Origin: Firm-04 sp045642925
GTDB lineage: Bacteria; Bacillota; Clostridia; Oscillospirales; Ruminococcaceae
Direction of reading: 5' to 3'
Length of the DNA stretch: 21,955 nucleotides
Assembly: GCA_045642925.1 (NCBI GenBank)
Contig: JAZUJW010000102.1
Location: forward strand, 1-21,955
Below the pieces are notes generated by a model that saw only the letters and a list, made by a program, of their open reading frames with translations, did no database searches and was not told the DNA's origin. The position numbers and the translations under genes were made by a program. Shown in pieces: positions 1 to 6,751 of the stretch (within the stretch, counting starts at the first letter, position 1; the number at the start of each line of letters is the position of its first letter).

Positions 1-137
1 CCGCCATCTTGCACAGAAATTCTTTGCTGGGCGTCAGCCCAGCGGCATCATTTCTGTACAATCTGACGAAAAATCTGACTGGTCAAACTCGTTTGACCAT
101 ACGTATCCTGCACCACCAGCTCTGTGCGGTGTTGCCT
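1..137. mobile_element. Partial MITE-like element, left-edge copy
   Basis: Positions 1-81 are identical to 21873-21953. The copy continues to an outer end at 137, where the 15 bases 123-137 are the reverse complement of 21815-21829, the outer end of the right-edge copy. Joining the parts (58 + 81 + 56) gives a unit of about 195 bp with terminal inverted repeats and no room for a transposase. Inside the shared 81 bp is a cruciform-capable hairpin: arms 13-20/50-57 enclosing 26-31/38-43. A second palindrome lies at 80-99. The copy is cut by the window edge. The MITE label is an inference from size, terminal repeats and copy number. Confidence 0.65.
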
Positions 138-256
138 TAATTGCTCCATTGGGGTTCAGAGATTTCTTCTGCGCCCACCGTCAGCGGCATATAGCAGACA
201 GTACTCATCGGCAATGCTGCTACCGTGCAAAGATTTACATAATGTTTCATTTCCAT
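137..256 (-). pseudogene. Truncated secreted-protein gene start (signal peptide only)
   Basis: This 39-codon minus-strand ORF starts at ATG 256 behind a GGGAGA ribosome binding site. It encodes a basic start (MEMKHYVNL), a hydrophobic stretch and an apparent Sec cleavage site around VGA-EE, then stops. The TAA stop at 139-137 falls at the outer end of the MITE-like element (its terminal repeat ends at 137), so the element appears to have cut the gene just after its signal peptide. A CGCCTG/CAGGCG hairpin (276-292) precedes the ribosome binding site. It could instead be a genuine short secreted peptide. No family is recognisable from the remaining residues. Confidence 0.45.
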
Positions 257-299
257 ATATTTCTTATCTCCCTATCGCCTGTTTTTCAGGCGTTTATGA

Positions 300-436
300 C
301 GTAATGGTATAACAGTTAAATACGAACAAATCGTGTATAATCAACGAATTTTTGTGCTTTTCACACATTATTCACAATTTATTCGTCAACGGGTAATGAC
401 TATGAGATGTTTTCTGCATATAGTCGTTATTTATCA
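300..436. other. AT-rich intergenic DNA, no gene seen
   Basis: This stretch lies between the truncated signal-peptide ORF and the terminator of the dockerin gene. It is AT-rich and contains several weak -10-like sequences on the minus strand that could drive the truncated ORF, but no clear -35/-10 pair. Short ORFs here have no ribosome binding site or recognisable product. Confidence 0.5.
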
Positions 437-439
437 TAC

Positions 440-482
440 AAAAAAGCACAGCTTCCGCCATCAGCATGACGGAAAGCTGTGT
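440..482 (-). terminator. Intrinsic terminator of the dockerin-protein gene
   Basis: On the minus strand a stem built from CACAGCTTTCCG and CGGAAGCTGTG (one bulge) is followed by a run of six T. It lies about 105 bases beyond the stop of the dockerin gene at 589. Confidence 0.75.
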
Positions 483-588
483 TATTACAAGAAAGAAATA
501 GGGGTTTTCGGATAAAGGGATTGGGGAATGGAGAAAGTAAGTTTAGAGGGGATAGGAACAAGCTTATTGAAGAATTCGGAAATCCGAA

Positions 589-2271
589 TTATTTCGCAGC
601 GATGGTAACGCGGTCAAAACTCAGAGCGGAGTTGCCGCAGTAGTATACACGGAACTCAAGCTTGTGAGTGGAATTCGGGTTAGTGAATCCAAGCTGGAAT
701 TCCTGATAGGTATTCGCTGCTACGAATTCCATACGGGTGATGGTTCTGGAAGCCAGTGCCTTGCCTGTTGTTGCATCGTATACGTCAATCGTTGCAACAT
801 TGTAGTTTTCAGCGGTGTTGTTGTCGATTTTCAGACGGAAGGAAGCAACCTTGGAGCCGGTGGAGATACCGGTGACATACGGACCATAAGCCAGATGACC
901 GGGCTTATCTTTTGCGGTGTTTGCTTCACAGCAGCCGCTTGCGACACGACCGACATTATGAGAGAAGGAAGAAGATTCGCCCTCGTAGATACGACCGTCG
1001 TCGATACGAACGGACAATGTGCTGAGGTCGGTGAGGTCTACCGCACCCTTGCGGTCAACGTTTGCACAGTCAAGACGATAAGCGCCGGTAATGTTGCCTG
1101 CGTGGGTGACATAGTTTCTCAAAATTGTGACATCCGATTGGTCAATCTTGCCGTCCATGTTGATATCGCCGCGGTCGCTGACGTTGTAGTATGGTGTGCA
1201 GTAGCAGGACACTTTGTCGCCCATGCTGAGGTCGAGGATCTCAGCAGTGCTGGTAGAAGTGTTTCTGCCGATCATCACAGGAACGGTCTTGCCGTTCTTG
1301 GTGGTGGTGCCAATGACGATTGCCATTGCATCTTCACCATCGGAAGGCTTACCGTTGGTTTCCAGCAGTGCAACGTCACCGGGACGCGGCACATAAGAAG
1401 ACGGGCTGAATACTGCGTTCTTATTGTTGTAGTTCTTTTTCAGAACACTGATGTTGATGGTATTGGAAGGCGTGTAGTTGGTTGCGCCTGCCTTGCTCAG
1501 CATATCCATCACGAACAGAACGCTGGTGCTGTATTTTGTGCCGTTCTTGACGCAGTTTGCAGCTTCTTCAACGGCTCTTGCACGCGAACCGGATACAGCA
1601 GTCGGCTTGACCTGCGGTACGAAACCGTCAATGACCTGGTTGCCATAATTAACTTCACAAACGCCCCAGAAGTAAGAACCCCAAGTGGTTCTGTAGTTGG
1701 TGTATGTGACTTTCTGTACCTTACTGGAATTCCAGTAGTACCAGCCATCGCCGCTGCCGTTCATGTTGCCTTCTACGGTTTCGACAATGACGTTGCCGTA
1801 GCTGTCTTTGTAGGAATTCAGGACCAGAACGGTGTGGTCGGGGTCATCGTCGTCGCCGTTGGTTTCGATAATACCGAGGTCGCCCGGCTTCGGAAGATAA
1901 GCGCTGTCTACCTTTTGTGTCGGCAGATGCTTTCCGGCGTAATCGAAGCCGTTGGAAATTTTCGCATGATATTTACCGACATTATTGTAAGCCTCAGCGA
2001 GGCTGGTTGTCGAGTTGATGTTGCCGCACTTCGGGAAGGAAGCGCCTGCTTTTCTTGCGCACATACAAGCGAATGCTGCGCACCAGTGGTCATTGCAGTT
2101 CAAAGAATCTTCGCCTGTGAATTTGCTATGTGTCCAACCATTATATTTGTTTGCCATTGCAGCGACCTGTTCTTTGACAGTAGCAGCATTGACAGTGAAA
2201 GACGGAATTGCAGATACAGCCAGACAAACGGCCGCGCTCAGACCTGCCAGAAATTTCTTTGCTTTCTTCAT
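589..2271 (-). CDS. Secreted CHAP-like amidase/endopeptidase with pseudo-CHAP repeat, dockerin and C-terminal module
   Basis: 560 aa, exported: signal peptide about 1-29, cleavage near VNA-AT. Domain 1 (about 31-210) is a CHAP/NlpC-P60-type papain fold with Cys64 (HWCAAF), His146 (DPDHTVLVL) and Glu167/Asn169 (VEGN) as the likely catalytic set, so peptidoglycan peptide hydrolysis is expected. Domain 2 (about 228-363) repeats the layout (YVPRPGD matches YLPKPGD) but has Ser/Thr for Cys and Ala for His, so it should be inactive. A dockerin follows at about 367-424. Its first Ca2+ loop is canonical (D369, N371, D373, D380); the second is weaker (N404, D406, Lys at 408, D415). Residues 430-560 look like an all-beta binding module. 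Dockerins dock onto cohesins of cellulosome or amylosome scaffoldins, so the enzyme is probably cell-surface assembled. The start has AAGGAG 9 bases upstream. Confidence 0.85.
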   Translation of the reverse strand: MKKAKKFLAGLSAAVCLAVSAIPSFTVNAATVKEQVAAMANKYNGWTHSKFTGEDSLNCNDHWCAAFACMCARKAGASFPKCGNINSTTSLAEAYNNVGKYHAKISNGFDYAGKHLPTQKVDSAYLPKPGDLGIIETNGDDDDPDHTVLVLNSYKDSYGNVIVETVEGNMNGSGDGWYYWNSSKVQKVTYTNYRTTWGSYFWGVCEVNYGNQVIDGFVPQVKPTAVSGSRARAVEEAANCVKNGTKYSTSVLFVMDMLSKAGATNYTPSNTINISVLKKNYNNKNAVFSPSSYVPRPGDVALLETNGKPSDGEDAMAIVIGTTTKNGKTVPVMIGRNTSTSTAEILDLSMGDKVSCYCTPYYNVSDRGDINMDGKIDQSDVTILRNYVTHAGNITGAYRLDCANVDRKGAVDLTDLSTLSVRIDDGRIYEGESSSFSHNVGRVASGCCEANTAKDKPGHLAYGPYVTGISTGSKVASFRLKIDNNTAENYNVATIDVYDATTGKALASRTITRMEFVAANTYQEFQLGFTNPNSTHKLEFRVYYCGNSALSFDRVTIAAK

Positions 2272-2490
2272 ATTGATAAACTCCTTTTCATTGTGTCTTT
2301 TTTACGTTTTGTTGATTTCTTAAATGAAATCGGTTCACTTCGGAGGTTGTGGGACGACAGGTTTGGGTAAGGTAAAACCGCCGCGCGTTACGGATTTACC
2401 AACCTGTCGCTGTTTCGAATTGGGGGATGAAGAACAAGGAACACCATCACACATTTGATGTATTTACGTTCATGCTGTGTTTTTCCTTGT
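2272..2490 (-). promoter_or_regulatory. Long structured 5' leader of the dockerin gene
   Basis: About 218 nt separate the predicted transcription start from the ATG. Reading the minus strand, the first bases ACAAGGAA pair with TTCCTTGT some 40-50 nt later, enclosing a small CATCA/TGATG hairpin. A second compound stem follows: CGACAGGTT pairs with AACCTGTCG, and inside it GGTAAA with TTTACC and CCG with CGG. The ribosome binding site lies about 90 nt after the second stem. I could not match it to ydaO (c-di-AMP), GEMM (c-di-GMP), cobalamin or SAM consensus elements. It may be a regulatory RNA of unassigned class or only a stabilising leader. Confidence 0.45.
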
Positions 2491-2496
2491 GCTTAT

Positions 2497-2525
2497 ATCA
2501 TAGCACATTGTTCACATTTTGTCAA
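2497..2525 (-). promoter_or_regulatory. Sigma-A-type promoter for the dockerin gene
   Basis: On the minus strand TTGACA (2520-2525) and TATGAT (2497-2502) are separated by 17 bases. Transcription should start near 2490. Confidence 0.8.
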
Positions 2526-2883
2526 TAGATTCGCTAATGTTTATTAAAAACTTTTCTAAACGTTGATTATATATCATGCTTTTCATTATATAACAGTATA
2601 CAACATACTATTATATTTTTTGTTTAACCTGCCATATTGGTGCAAAACTCGATATTACTCTCTGTATAGAGCATCGAGTTGAAGATAAATATAATATGTG
2701 ATACTTTTCGTTTCTGATTCTGCTAAATGGCTAAGCAATATAAAGTAACAATATCATATCTAAACTTTCGATATATTTCGAAGGAAAGCGGAGCGAGATA
2801 ATTTTTTCTTTTACTTTGGCAATTTGACACTTTTTCACAATATCCGACCACAATTGGGTGCAACGTGAGATTCTTCCGAATCA
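2526..2883. other. AT-rich gene-free stretch
   Basis: No convincing gene is present. A hairpin with 8-bp arms lies at 2646-2680 (AACTCGAT/ATCGAGTT, with an inner CTCT/AGAG pairing). An open frame on the minus strand (2723-2983) runs into the inverted repeat and has no family signature. Confidence 0.5.
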
Positions 2884-2925
2884 AAATGGCTACACCTGCG
2901 AAGTGAAATGAAAGTATTACTCGAT
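2884..2925 (+). repeat. Dispersed ~42-bp repeat, copy 1
   Basis: This stretch matches 21775-21816 at all but about six positions (shared core GAAATGAAAGT preceded by GCGAAG). Weaker similarity continues about 12 bases to the left. In both places the unit sits directly before another repeat: the inverted repeat here, the MITE-like element at the right edge. Confidence 0.6.
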
Positions 2926-2943
2926 TTTTTTCAAAAAATCGCA

Positions 2944-3266
2944 AAGTCCAGAGGCAGCGCCTCCGGACGCCAACAGACTGCAAGCAGTCTACACCATAGA
3001 GTGCGAAACGCCCCTTGTTTCCTTACAACGAATCAGGAGGGGTTCCCCATAACATCTCCCGTGATAAACAAAGAAAGGCAAGAGAACGGTATATAGCGTT
3101 CTTCCTGCCTTCCTTTATTTATGTCGGGTACGACACGAGGGGAAACCCCTTAATAGGGTTTCCCCTCACCCCTTCCTGATTCGTTAGGACGAAATGGAGA
3201 ATTTCGCCGACTGCGGTGCAGACTGCTTGCAGTCTGTTGGCGTCCGGAGGCGCTGCCTCTGGACTT
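2944..3266. repeat. Foldback element: 47-bp perfect inverted repeat around a 229-nt core
   Basis: Bases 2944-2990 are the exact reverse complement of 3220-3266. The 229-nt core holds a second nested pair (AACGAATCAGGA at 3027-3038 with TCCTGATTCGTT at 3174-3185), a hairpin around 3076-3113, and a GGGAAACCCC/GGGTTTCCCC-type hairpin around 3138-3166. The whole region could fold as one very long structured RNA or cruciform. No transposase is present. Its type is unknown; a non-autonomous mobile element or an intergenic foldback repeat family is likely. Confidence 0.7.
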
Positions 3267-3268
3267 CG

Positions 3269-3291
3269 CCAAAGGGAATGATTCCCTTTGG
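3269..3291. repeat. 23-bp perfect palindrome downstream of ychF
   Basis: CCAAAGGGAAT and ATTCCCTTTGG flank a single central G, abutting the right arm of the foldback repeat. It lies 43 bases beyond the ychF stop and could act as a transcription-stop hairpin, but no T run follows on the minus strand. Confidence 0.6.
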
Positions 3292-3310
3292 AATCCTCAA
3301 TAAAATAGCC
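3283..3310 (+). repeat. Dispersed 28-bp repeat, copy 1
   Basis: These bases match the reverse complement of 17223-17250 at 27 of 28 positions. Both copies lie just downstream of the stop codon of a minus-strand gene, ychF here and the U32 gene there, in opposite orientations. Confidence 0.65.
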
Positions 3311-3333
3311 GCAATGTGCGTGTGTAGCCTTGC

Positions 3334-4431
3334 TTATGCGGTGAAATGGAACAACACAATGTCACCGTCTGCAACCTCATACGTCTTGCCTTCCATGCGC
3401 ACAAGACCTTTTTCCTTCGCAGCCGCCATCGAACCCTCACACGCGATGAAGTCATCATACGAAATGACCTCCGCACGAATGAATCCTTTCTCAAAGTCCG
3501 AATGAATCTTACCCGCTGCCTGCGGCGCTTTCGTCCCCCTGCGAATCGTCCACGCACGGCATTCATCACTGCCACCCGTCAGGAACGAAATCAACCCCAG
3601 CAATTCGTATCCCGCATGAATAATACGGTTCAGTCCCGATTCGGACAAGCCCAGTTCCTCAAGGAACATCGACTGATCTTCTTCACTCATGCCCGAAATC
3701 TCTGCCTCAATTTGCGCACAGATGGGAAATACCGCCGCACCCTCTGCTTCCGCGATTTTTGCGACTGCCTGATAATGTTCATTATCCGCGAGATTGCCGG
3801 AAAAATCTGCTTCGCAAAGGTTTGCAGCATAAATCACAGGCTTCGCACTCAGCAGCGGAGATTCGTCCAGCACTGCCTGTTCATCTTCATCACACTCGAA
3901 GCTGCGGGCAGGCTTTCCATCCGAAAGATGTGCCTGCAAACGCTCCAGAAGTTCCACATCTGCATTATATTTCTTGTCGCCCTTCGCAAGTTTTCTGGTC
4001 TTGTCCAGACGGCGCTCAATGATTTCAATATCAGAGAAAATCAGTTCCAGATTGATGACCTCAATGTCACGGGCAGGATTGATAGAACCATCCACATGAA
4101 CAATATTGTCATCCTCAAAGCAGCGTACAACATGAATAATCGCATCCACTTCACGGATATCCGCAAGGAAGCGGTTGCCCAGACCTTCGCCTTTGGATGC
4201 GCCCTTCACCAGACCTGCAATGTCCACGAACATCAGGTTGGCAGGCGTGAATTTCTTCGGCTGATAAATCTCTGCCAACTTTTCCAGACGTGCATCCGGA
4301 ACGGACACAATGCCGACATTTTTATCAATCGTGCAGAACGGATAGTTGGCGGATTCTGCGCCCGCATTGGTAAGTGCATTGAAAAGGGTGCTTTTGCCGA
4401 CATTCGGCAGACCGACCATGCCTAACTTCAT
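3334..4431 (-). CDS. ychF: YchF/OLA1-family ribosome-associated ATPase/GTPase
   Basis: 365 aa, the usual family length. The G1 P-loop GLPNVGKST is at 7-15, the G3 motif DIAG at 70-73, and the G4 position reads NLCE (204-207) rather than NKxD, which is the family hallmark linked to ATP preference. The G5-like CAQIEAE is at 238-244. A helical hairpin lies between G3 and G4, and a TGS domain fills about 281-364. YchF proteins bind ribosomes and nucleic acid and take part in stress responses, including redox control. GGAGGA lies 9 bases before the ATG. It starts 38 bases after the stop of the unknown gene at 4470 and may be cotranscribed with it. Confidence 0.97.
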   Translation of the reverse strand: MKLGMVGLPNVGKSTLFNALTNAGAESANYPFCTIDKNVGIVSVPDARLEKLAEIYQPKKFTPANLMFVDIAGLVKGASKGEGLGNRFLADIREVDAIIHVVRCFEDDNIVHVDGSINPARDIEVINLELIFSDIEIIERRLDKTRKLAKGDKKYNADVELLERLQAHLSDGKPARSFECDEDEQAVLDESPLLSAKPVIYAANLCEADFSGNLADNEHYQAVAKIAEAEGAAVFPICAQIEAEISGMSEEDQSMFLEELGLSESGLNRIIHAGYELLGLISFLTGGSDECRAWTIRRGTKAPQAAGKIHSDFEKGFIRAEVISYDDFIACEGSMAAAKEKGLVRMEGKTYEVADGDIVLFHFTA

Positions 4432-4469
4432 AGAAAGATTTCCTCCGTAATTTCACAAATTTCTTTTGT

Positions 4470-5171
4470 TTACTGTGTGTGGCTGTCTTTTTTCCTGCGT
4501 GTCAGATAATACAGCAACACCGCGCCGGCAGTCACGCCCGCAAAAATGGCGGCATTGCGCAGTTTTCGTTTTGAAAGTGTAATTTCATGCCCTGCCGACT
4601 GAAACACCACATTTTGCTTCGGTGCATCAGGATAACCGTCAGGAAACACGACATTATGCCGCTGCGGACGGTCAAAGGTGCGTTCATCAGAAATCAGGCT
4701 TTCACAAGCAGCCATATCCATATCCGGCACGCCGGCAATAGTGCAGACCGCGCCCGCCGCCACAAAGCGGAAAGTCAGGGCATCTGCTGCCTGCGGTGCA
4801 GTGAACGGAATGGCAAACAGCAGCCAGCCGTTTTTCTCCAGCAGCGGTTTGGTATGTTCCCGATTCAAGCGGAAAGACAAGCGGTTTTCCCAGTTATCAC
4901 CGAAAATTTCAAGCATACAGGTTTCGTCATGCGCCGCATTTTCGCCGCCGTTGAGCCAGAAGCAAAAGCGGTATTCCCCGCCTGATTCCAGCCAGCCCGC
5001 TTCCATATGGATGGCAGATTGGATGGCAGTCCAATGCTGTTCCCAGTCGCCAAGCTGCCATGCATCCACAGGGATACCTTGAAAGCCCTTCACTGTAACG
5101 TGTGAAGCAATATTGGTCGAGATGAGCGCATCCGTTTCCCAGCGCTCCGGACAGAAGAATAAATCAGACAT
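4470..5171 (-). CDS. Unknown protein with beta-rich N-terminal region and C-terminal membrane anchor
   Basis: 233 aa from the ATG at 5171. That start is chosen over an in-frame ATG at 5189 because AAAGGTGG lies just before it and would otherwise be coding. I do not recognise the family. Residues up to about 165 look like an all-beta domain rich in Trp and aromatic residues (for example DAWQLGDWEQHW), somewhat like a ligand-binding sandwich. There is no signal peptide. One hydrophobic helix of about 17-19 residues near the C-terminus (AAIFAGVTAGAVLLYYL) is followed by RRKKDSHTQ and preceded by KRKLRN, so the protein is probably tail-anchored; orientation is uncertain. It lies between the purA terminator and ychF. 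Confidence 0.75.
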   Translation of the reverse strand: MSDLFFCPERWETDALISTNIASHVTVKGFQGIPVDAWQLGDWEQHWTAIQSAIHMEAGWLESGGEYRFCFWLNGGENAAHDETCMLEIFGDNWENRLSFRLNREHTKPLLEKNGWLLFAIPFTAPQAADALTFRFVAAGAVCTIAGVPDMDMAACESLISDERTFDRPQRHNVVFPDGYPDAPKQNVVFQSAGHEITLSKRKLRNAAIFAGVTAGAVLLYYLTRRKKDSHTQ

Positions 5172-5212
5172 CGGAAAACCACCTTTCATGCAAAATCACA
5201 TATTCCTGCAAA

Positions 5213-5244
5213 AACGAGCGAACCGAAAAAACGGTTCGCTCGTT
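5213..5244 (-). terminator. Intrinsic terminator of purA
   Basis: A perfect 13-bp stem (AACGAGCGAACCG with its complement) encloses a six-base loop, and its end merges into a T run on the minus strand. It lies 15 bases after the purA stop. Confidence 0.9.
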
Positions 5245-5258
5245 GCATTCGGTCAATA

Positions 5259-6533
5259 TCAGCGATAAATCATATCCGCACGGTCCGGGCCGGTGGAAAT
5301 CATCGTAATCGGATAGCCAATCTGTTTCTCAACAAATTCGATGTACTTGCGGCAATTTTCAGGCAAATCTTCGTACTTTTTGCATCCTCTGATGTCGCAT
5401 TTCCAGCCGGGGAGTGTTTCGTAGATCGGCTTTGCAGCATCCAGACGGTCGCCGCTGGGGAATTCTTCCGTGCGCTTACCGTCGATTTCGTATGCCACGC
5501 AGACAGGGATCTCATCGAGATAACTGAGAACGTCGATCAGGGAGAAGGCAACATCCGTTGCGCCCTGAAGCATACAGCCATAACGAGTCGCAACGATATC
5601 GAACCAACCCATACGGCGCGGACGACCGGTCGTTGCACCGAATTCGCCATCGCTGCCGCCCTTATGGCGAAGCTGGTCAGCCTCATCGCCAAAAATCTCC
5701 GTAGTGAACGGGCCTGCGCCGACACAGGAAGAATATGCCTTCACAACAGTGATGACACGCTTGATCTCATACGGCGGGATGCAGGCACCGACTGCGCCGT
5801 AACCTGCCAGCGTAGAGGAAGAAGTGGTCATCGGGTAGATACCGCTGGTGAGGTCACGCAGAGAACCGAGCTGACCTTCGAGCACGATATTCTTGCCTGC
5901 CTTGATGGCATCGTGCATGGTCTGTGCCATGTTGCAGAGGTACGGCTTGAGGAATTCGCCGCATTCACGCAGATATGCGAGAATCTTGCCGGGCTCGAGG
6001 AGTTCTTCGCCGCCGTAGAGTGCCTGAATAGTGGCATTCTTGATGTGGCAGACACGCTCGACCTTTTCCGCAAGGTTTTTGTTATAGAGTTCTGCAAGCT
6101 GGAAGCCGATTTTCATAGCTTTATCGGAATAGTGGGGTGCGATACCGGACTGTGTAGAGCCGAAGCTGTGCTTGCCCAGACGCTTTTCTTCCAGTCTGTC
6201 AAAGAGAATATGATAAGGCATGACAATCTGTGCGCGATCAGAAATCAGGATATTGGGGGTAGGAACGCCGCCCTCTTTCAGCTGTTCGAGTTCGCGCTGA
6301 AACGCCTCACAATTGAATGCAGCACCCGAGCCGATGATGTTGACCGTATTCTTCTGGAATACGCCCGATGGCAGAATATGCAGAACATACTTGCCGTATT
6401 CGTTGATAATGGTGTGCCCTGCATTGGCACCGCCCTGAAATCGAATGACATAATCCGCATCAGCAGCAAAGACATCGGTCAGTTTACCTTTGCCCTCGTC
6501 GCCCCAGTTTCCGCCTACAATTGCTGTTACCAT
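5259..6533 (-). CDS. purA: Adenylosuccinate synthetase
   Basis: 424 aa from ATG 6533. The open frame extends 58 codons upstream, but family alignment (MVTAIVGGNWGDEGKGK) and an AGGAAAGGAA ribosome binding site support this start, and the predicted promoter lies inside the upstream extension. It catalyses IMP + Asp + GTP to adenylosuccinate, the first committed AMP step. Visible motifs are the GDEGKGK loop with Asp12 and Lys15, GGANAGHT with catalytic His40, and FGATTGRPRRMGWFD in the C-terminal half. It is monocistronic: its own promoter upstream and a strong terminator downstream. Confidence 0.98.
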   Translation of the reverse strand: MVTAIVGGNWGDEGKGKLTDVFAADADYVIRFQGGANAGHTIINEYGKYVLHILPSGVFQKNTVNIIGSGAAFNCEAFQRELEQLKEGGVPTPNILISDRAQIVMPYHILFDRLEEKRLGKHSFGSTQSGIAPHYSDKAMKIGFQLAELYNKNLAEKVERVCHIKNATIQALYGGEELLEPGKILAYLRECGEFLKPYLCNMAQTMHDAIKAGKNIVLEGQLGSLRDLTSGIYPMTTSSSTLAGYGAVGACIPPYEIKRVITVVKAYSSCVGAGPFTTEIFGDEADQLRHKGGSDGEFGATTGRPRRMGWFDIVATRYGCMLQGATDVAFSLIDVLSYLDEIPVCVAYEIDGKRTEEFPSGDRLDAAKPIYETLPGWKCDIRGCKKYEDLPENCRKYIEFVEKQIGYPITMISTGPDRADMIYR

Positions 6534-6603
6534 AATCGTTTCCTTTCCTGAATATGGGAATAATAGACTTTCCGAGGATTTTCCCTCGGACATTCCCTTC
6601 AAA

Positions 6604-6632
6604 ATAATACCACAAAATGCGTTCGTTGTCAA
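6604..6632 (-). promoter_or_regulatory. Promoter of purA
   Basis: TTGACA (6627-6632) and TATTAT (6604-6609) on the minus strand are separated by 17 bases. The leader is about 64 nt and contains a TCCGAGG/CCTCGGA hairpin just upstream of the ribosome binding site, at about 6570-6590. No purine riboswitch or PurR-box pair is evident. Confidence 0.85.
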
Positions 6633-6684
6633 GCACTGCGCGATGGAAAACGGCATTTTGACCAGTTCCCTGTCAATATCGCAC

Positions 6685-6726
6685 AAAAAAGCGGCAGGGA
6701 ATCTCATTCCGACCTGCCGCTTTTGT
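6685..6726 (-). terminator. Terminator of the zinc-ribbon gene
   Basis: The stem GCGGCAGG/CCTGCCGC with an inner GAAT/ATTC pairing is followed by six T on the minus strand. The plus-strand side also has T-rich sequence, so it could act in both directions. Confidence 0.85.
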
Positions 6727-6751
6727 TTTTGTCAGCTTATGCGACGCCGCC

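Noticed and set aside
664..2370. 568-codon plus-strand open frame opposite the dockerin gene
   Set aside because: It is a mirror of a GC-biased real gene: no ribosome binding site, Cys/Val-rich nonsense composition, while the minus strand has a signal peptide, domains, promoter and terminator.
2272..2490. ydaO-type c-di-AMP riboswitch upstream of the wall hydrolase
   Set aside because: Attractive by context, but the conserved GGGGGACCCA-like and GGGGUGAAUC-like blocks could not be found by eye, so no class is assigned.
2723..2983. 86-codon minus-strand open frame next to the foldback repeat
   Set aside because: It begins inside the inverted-repeat arm (its first residues recur in an open frame in the other arm), has no ribosome binding site and no recognisable domain.
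2940..3310. CRISPR-like array or transposon with transposase
   Set aside because: The repeats are inverted, not regularly spaced direct repeats, and no transposase or cas gene lies nearby.
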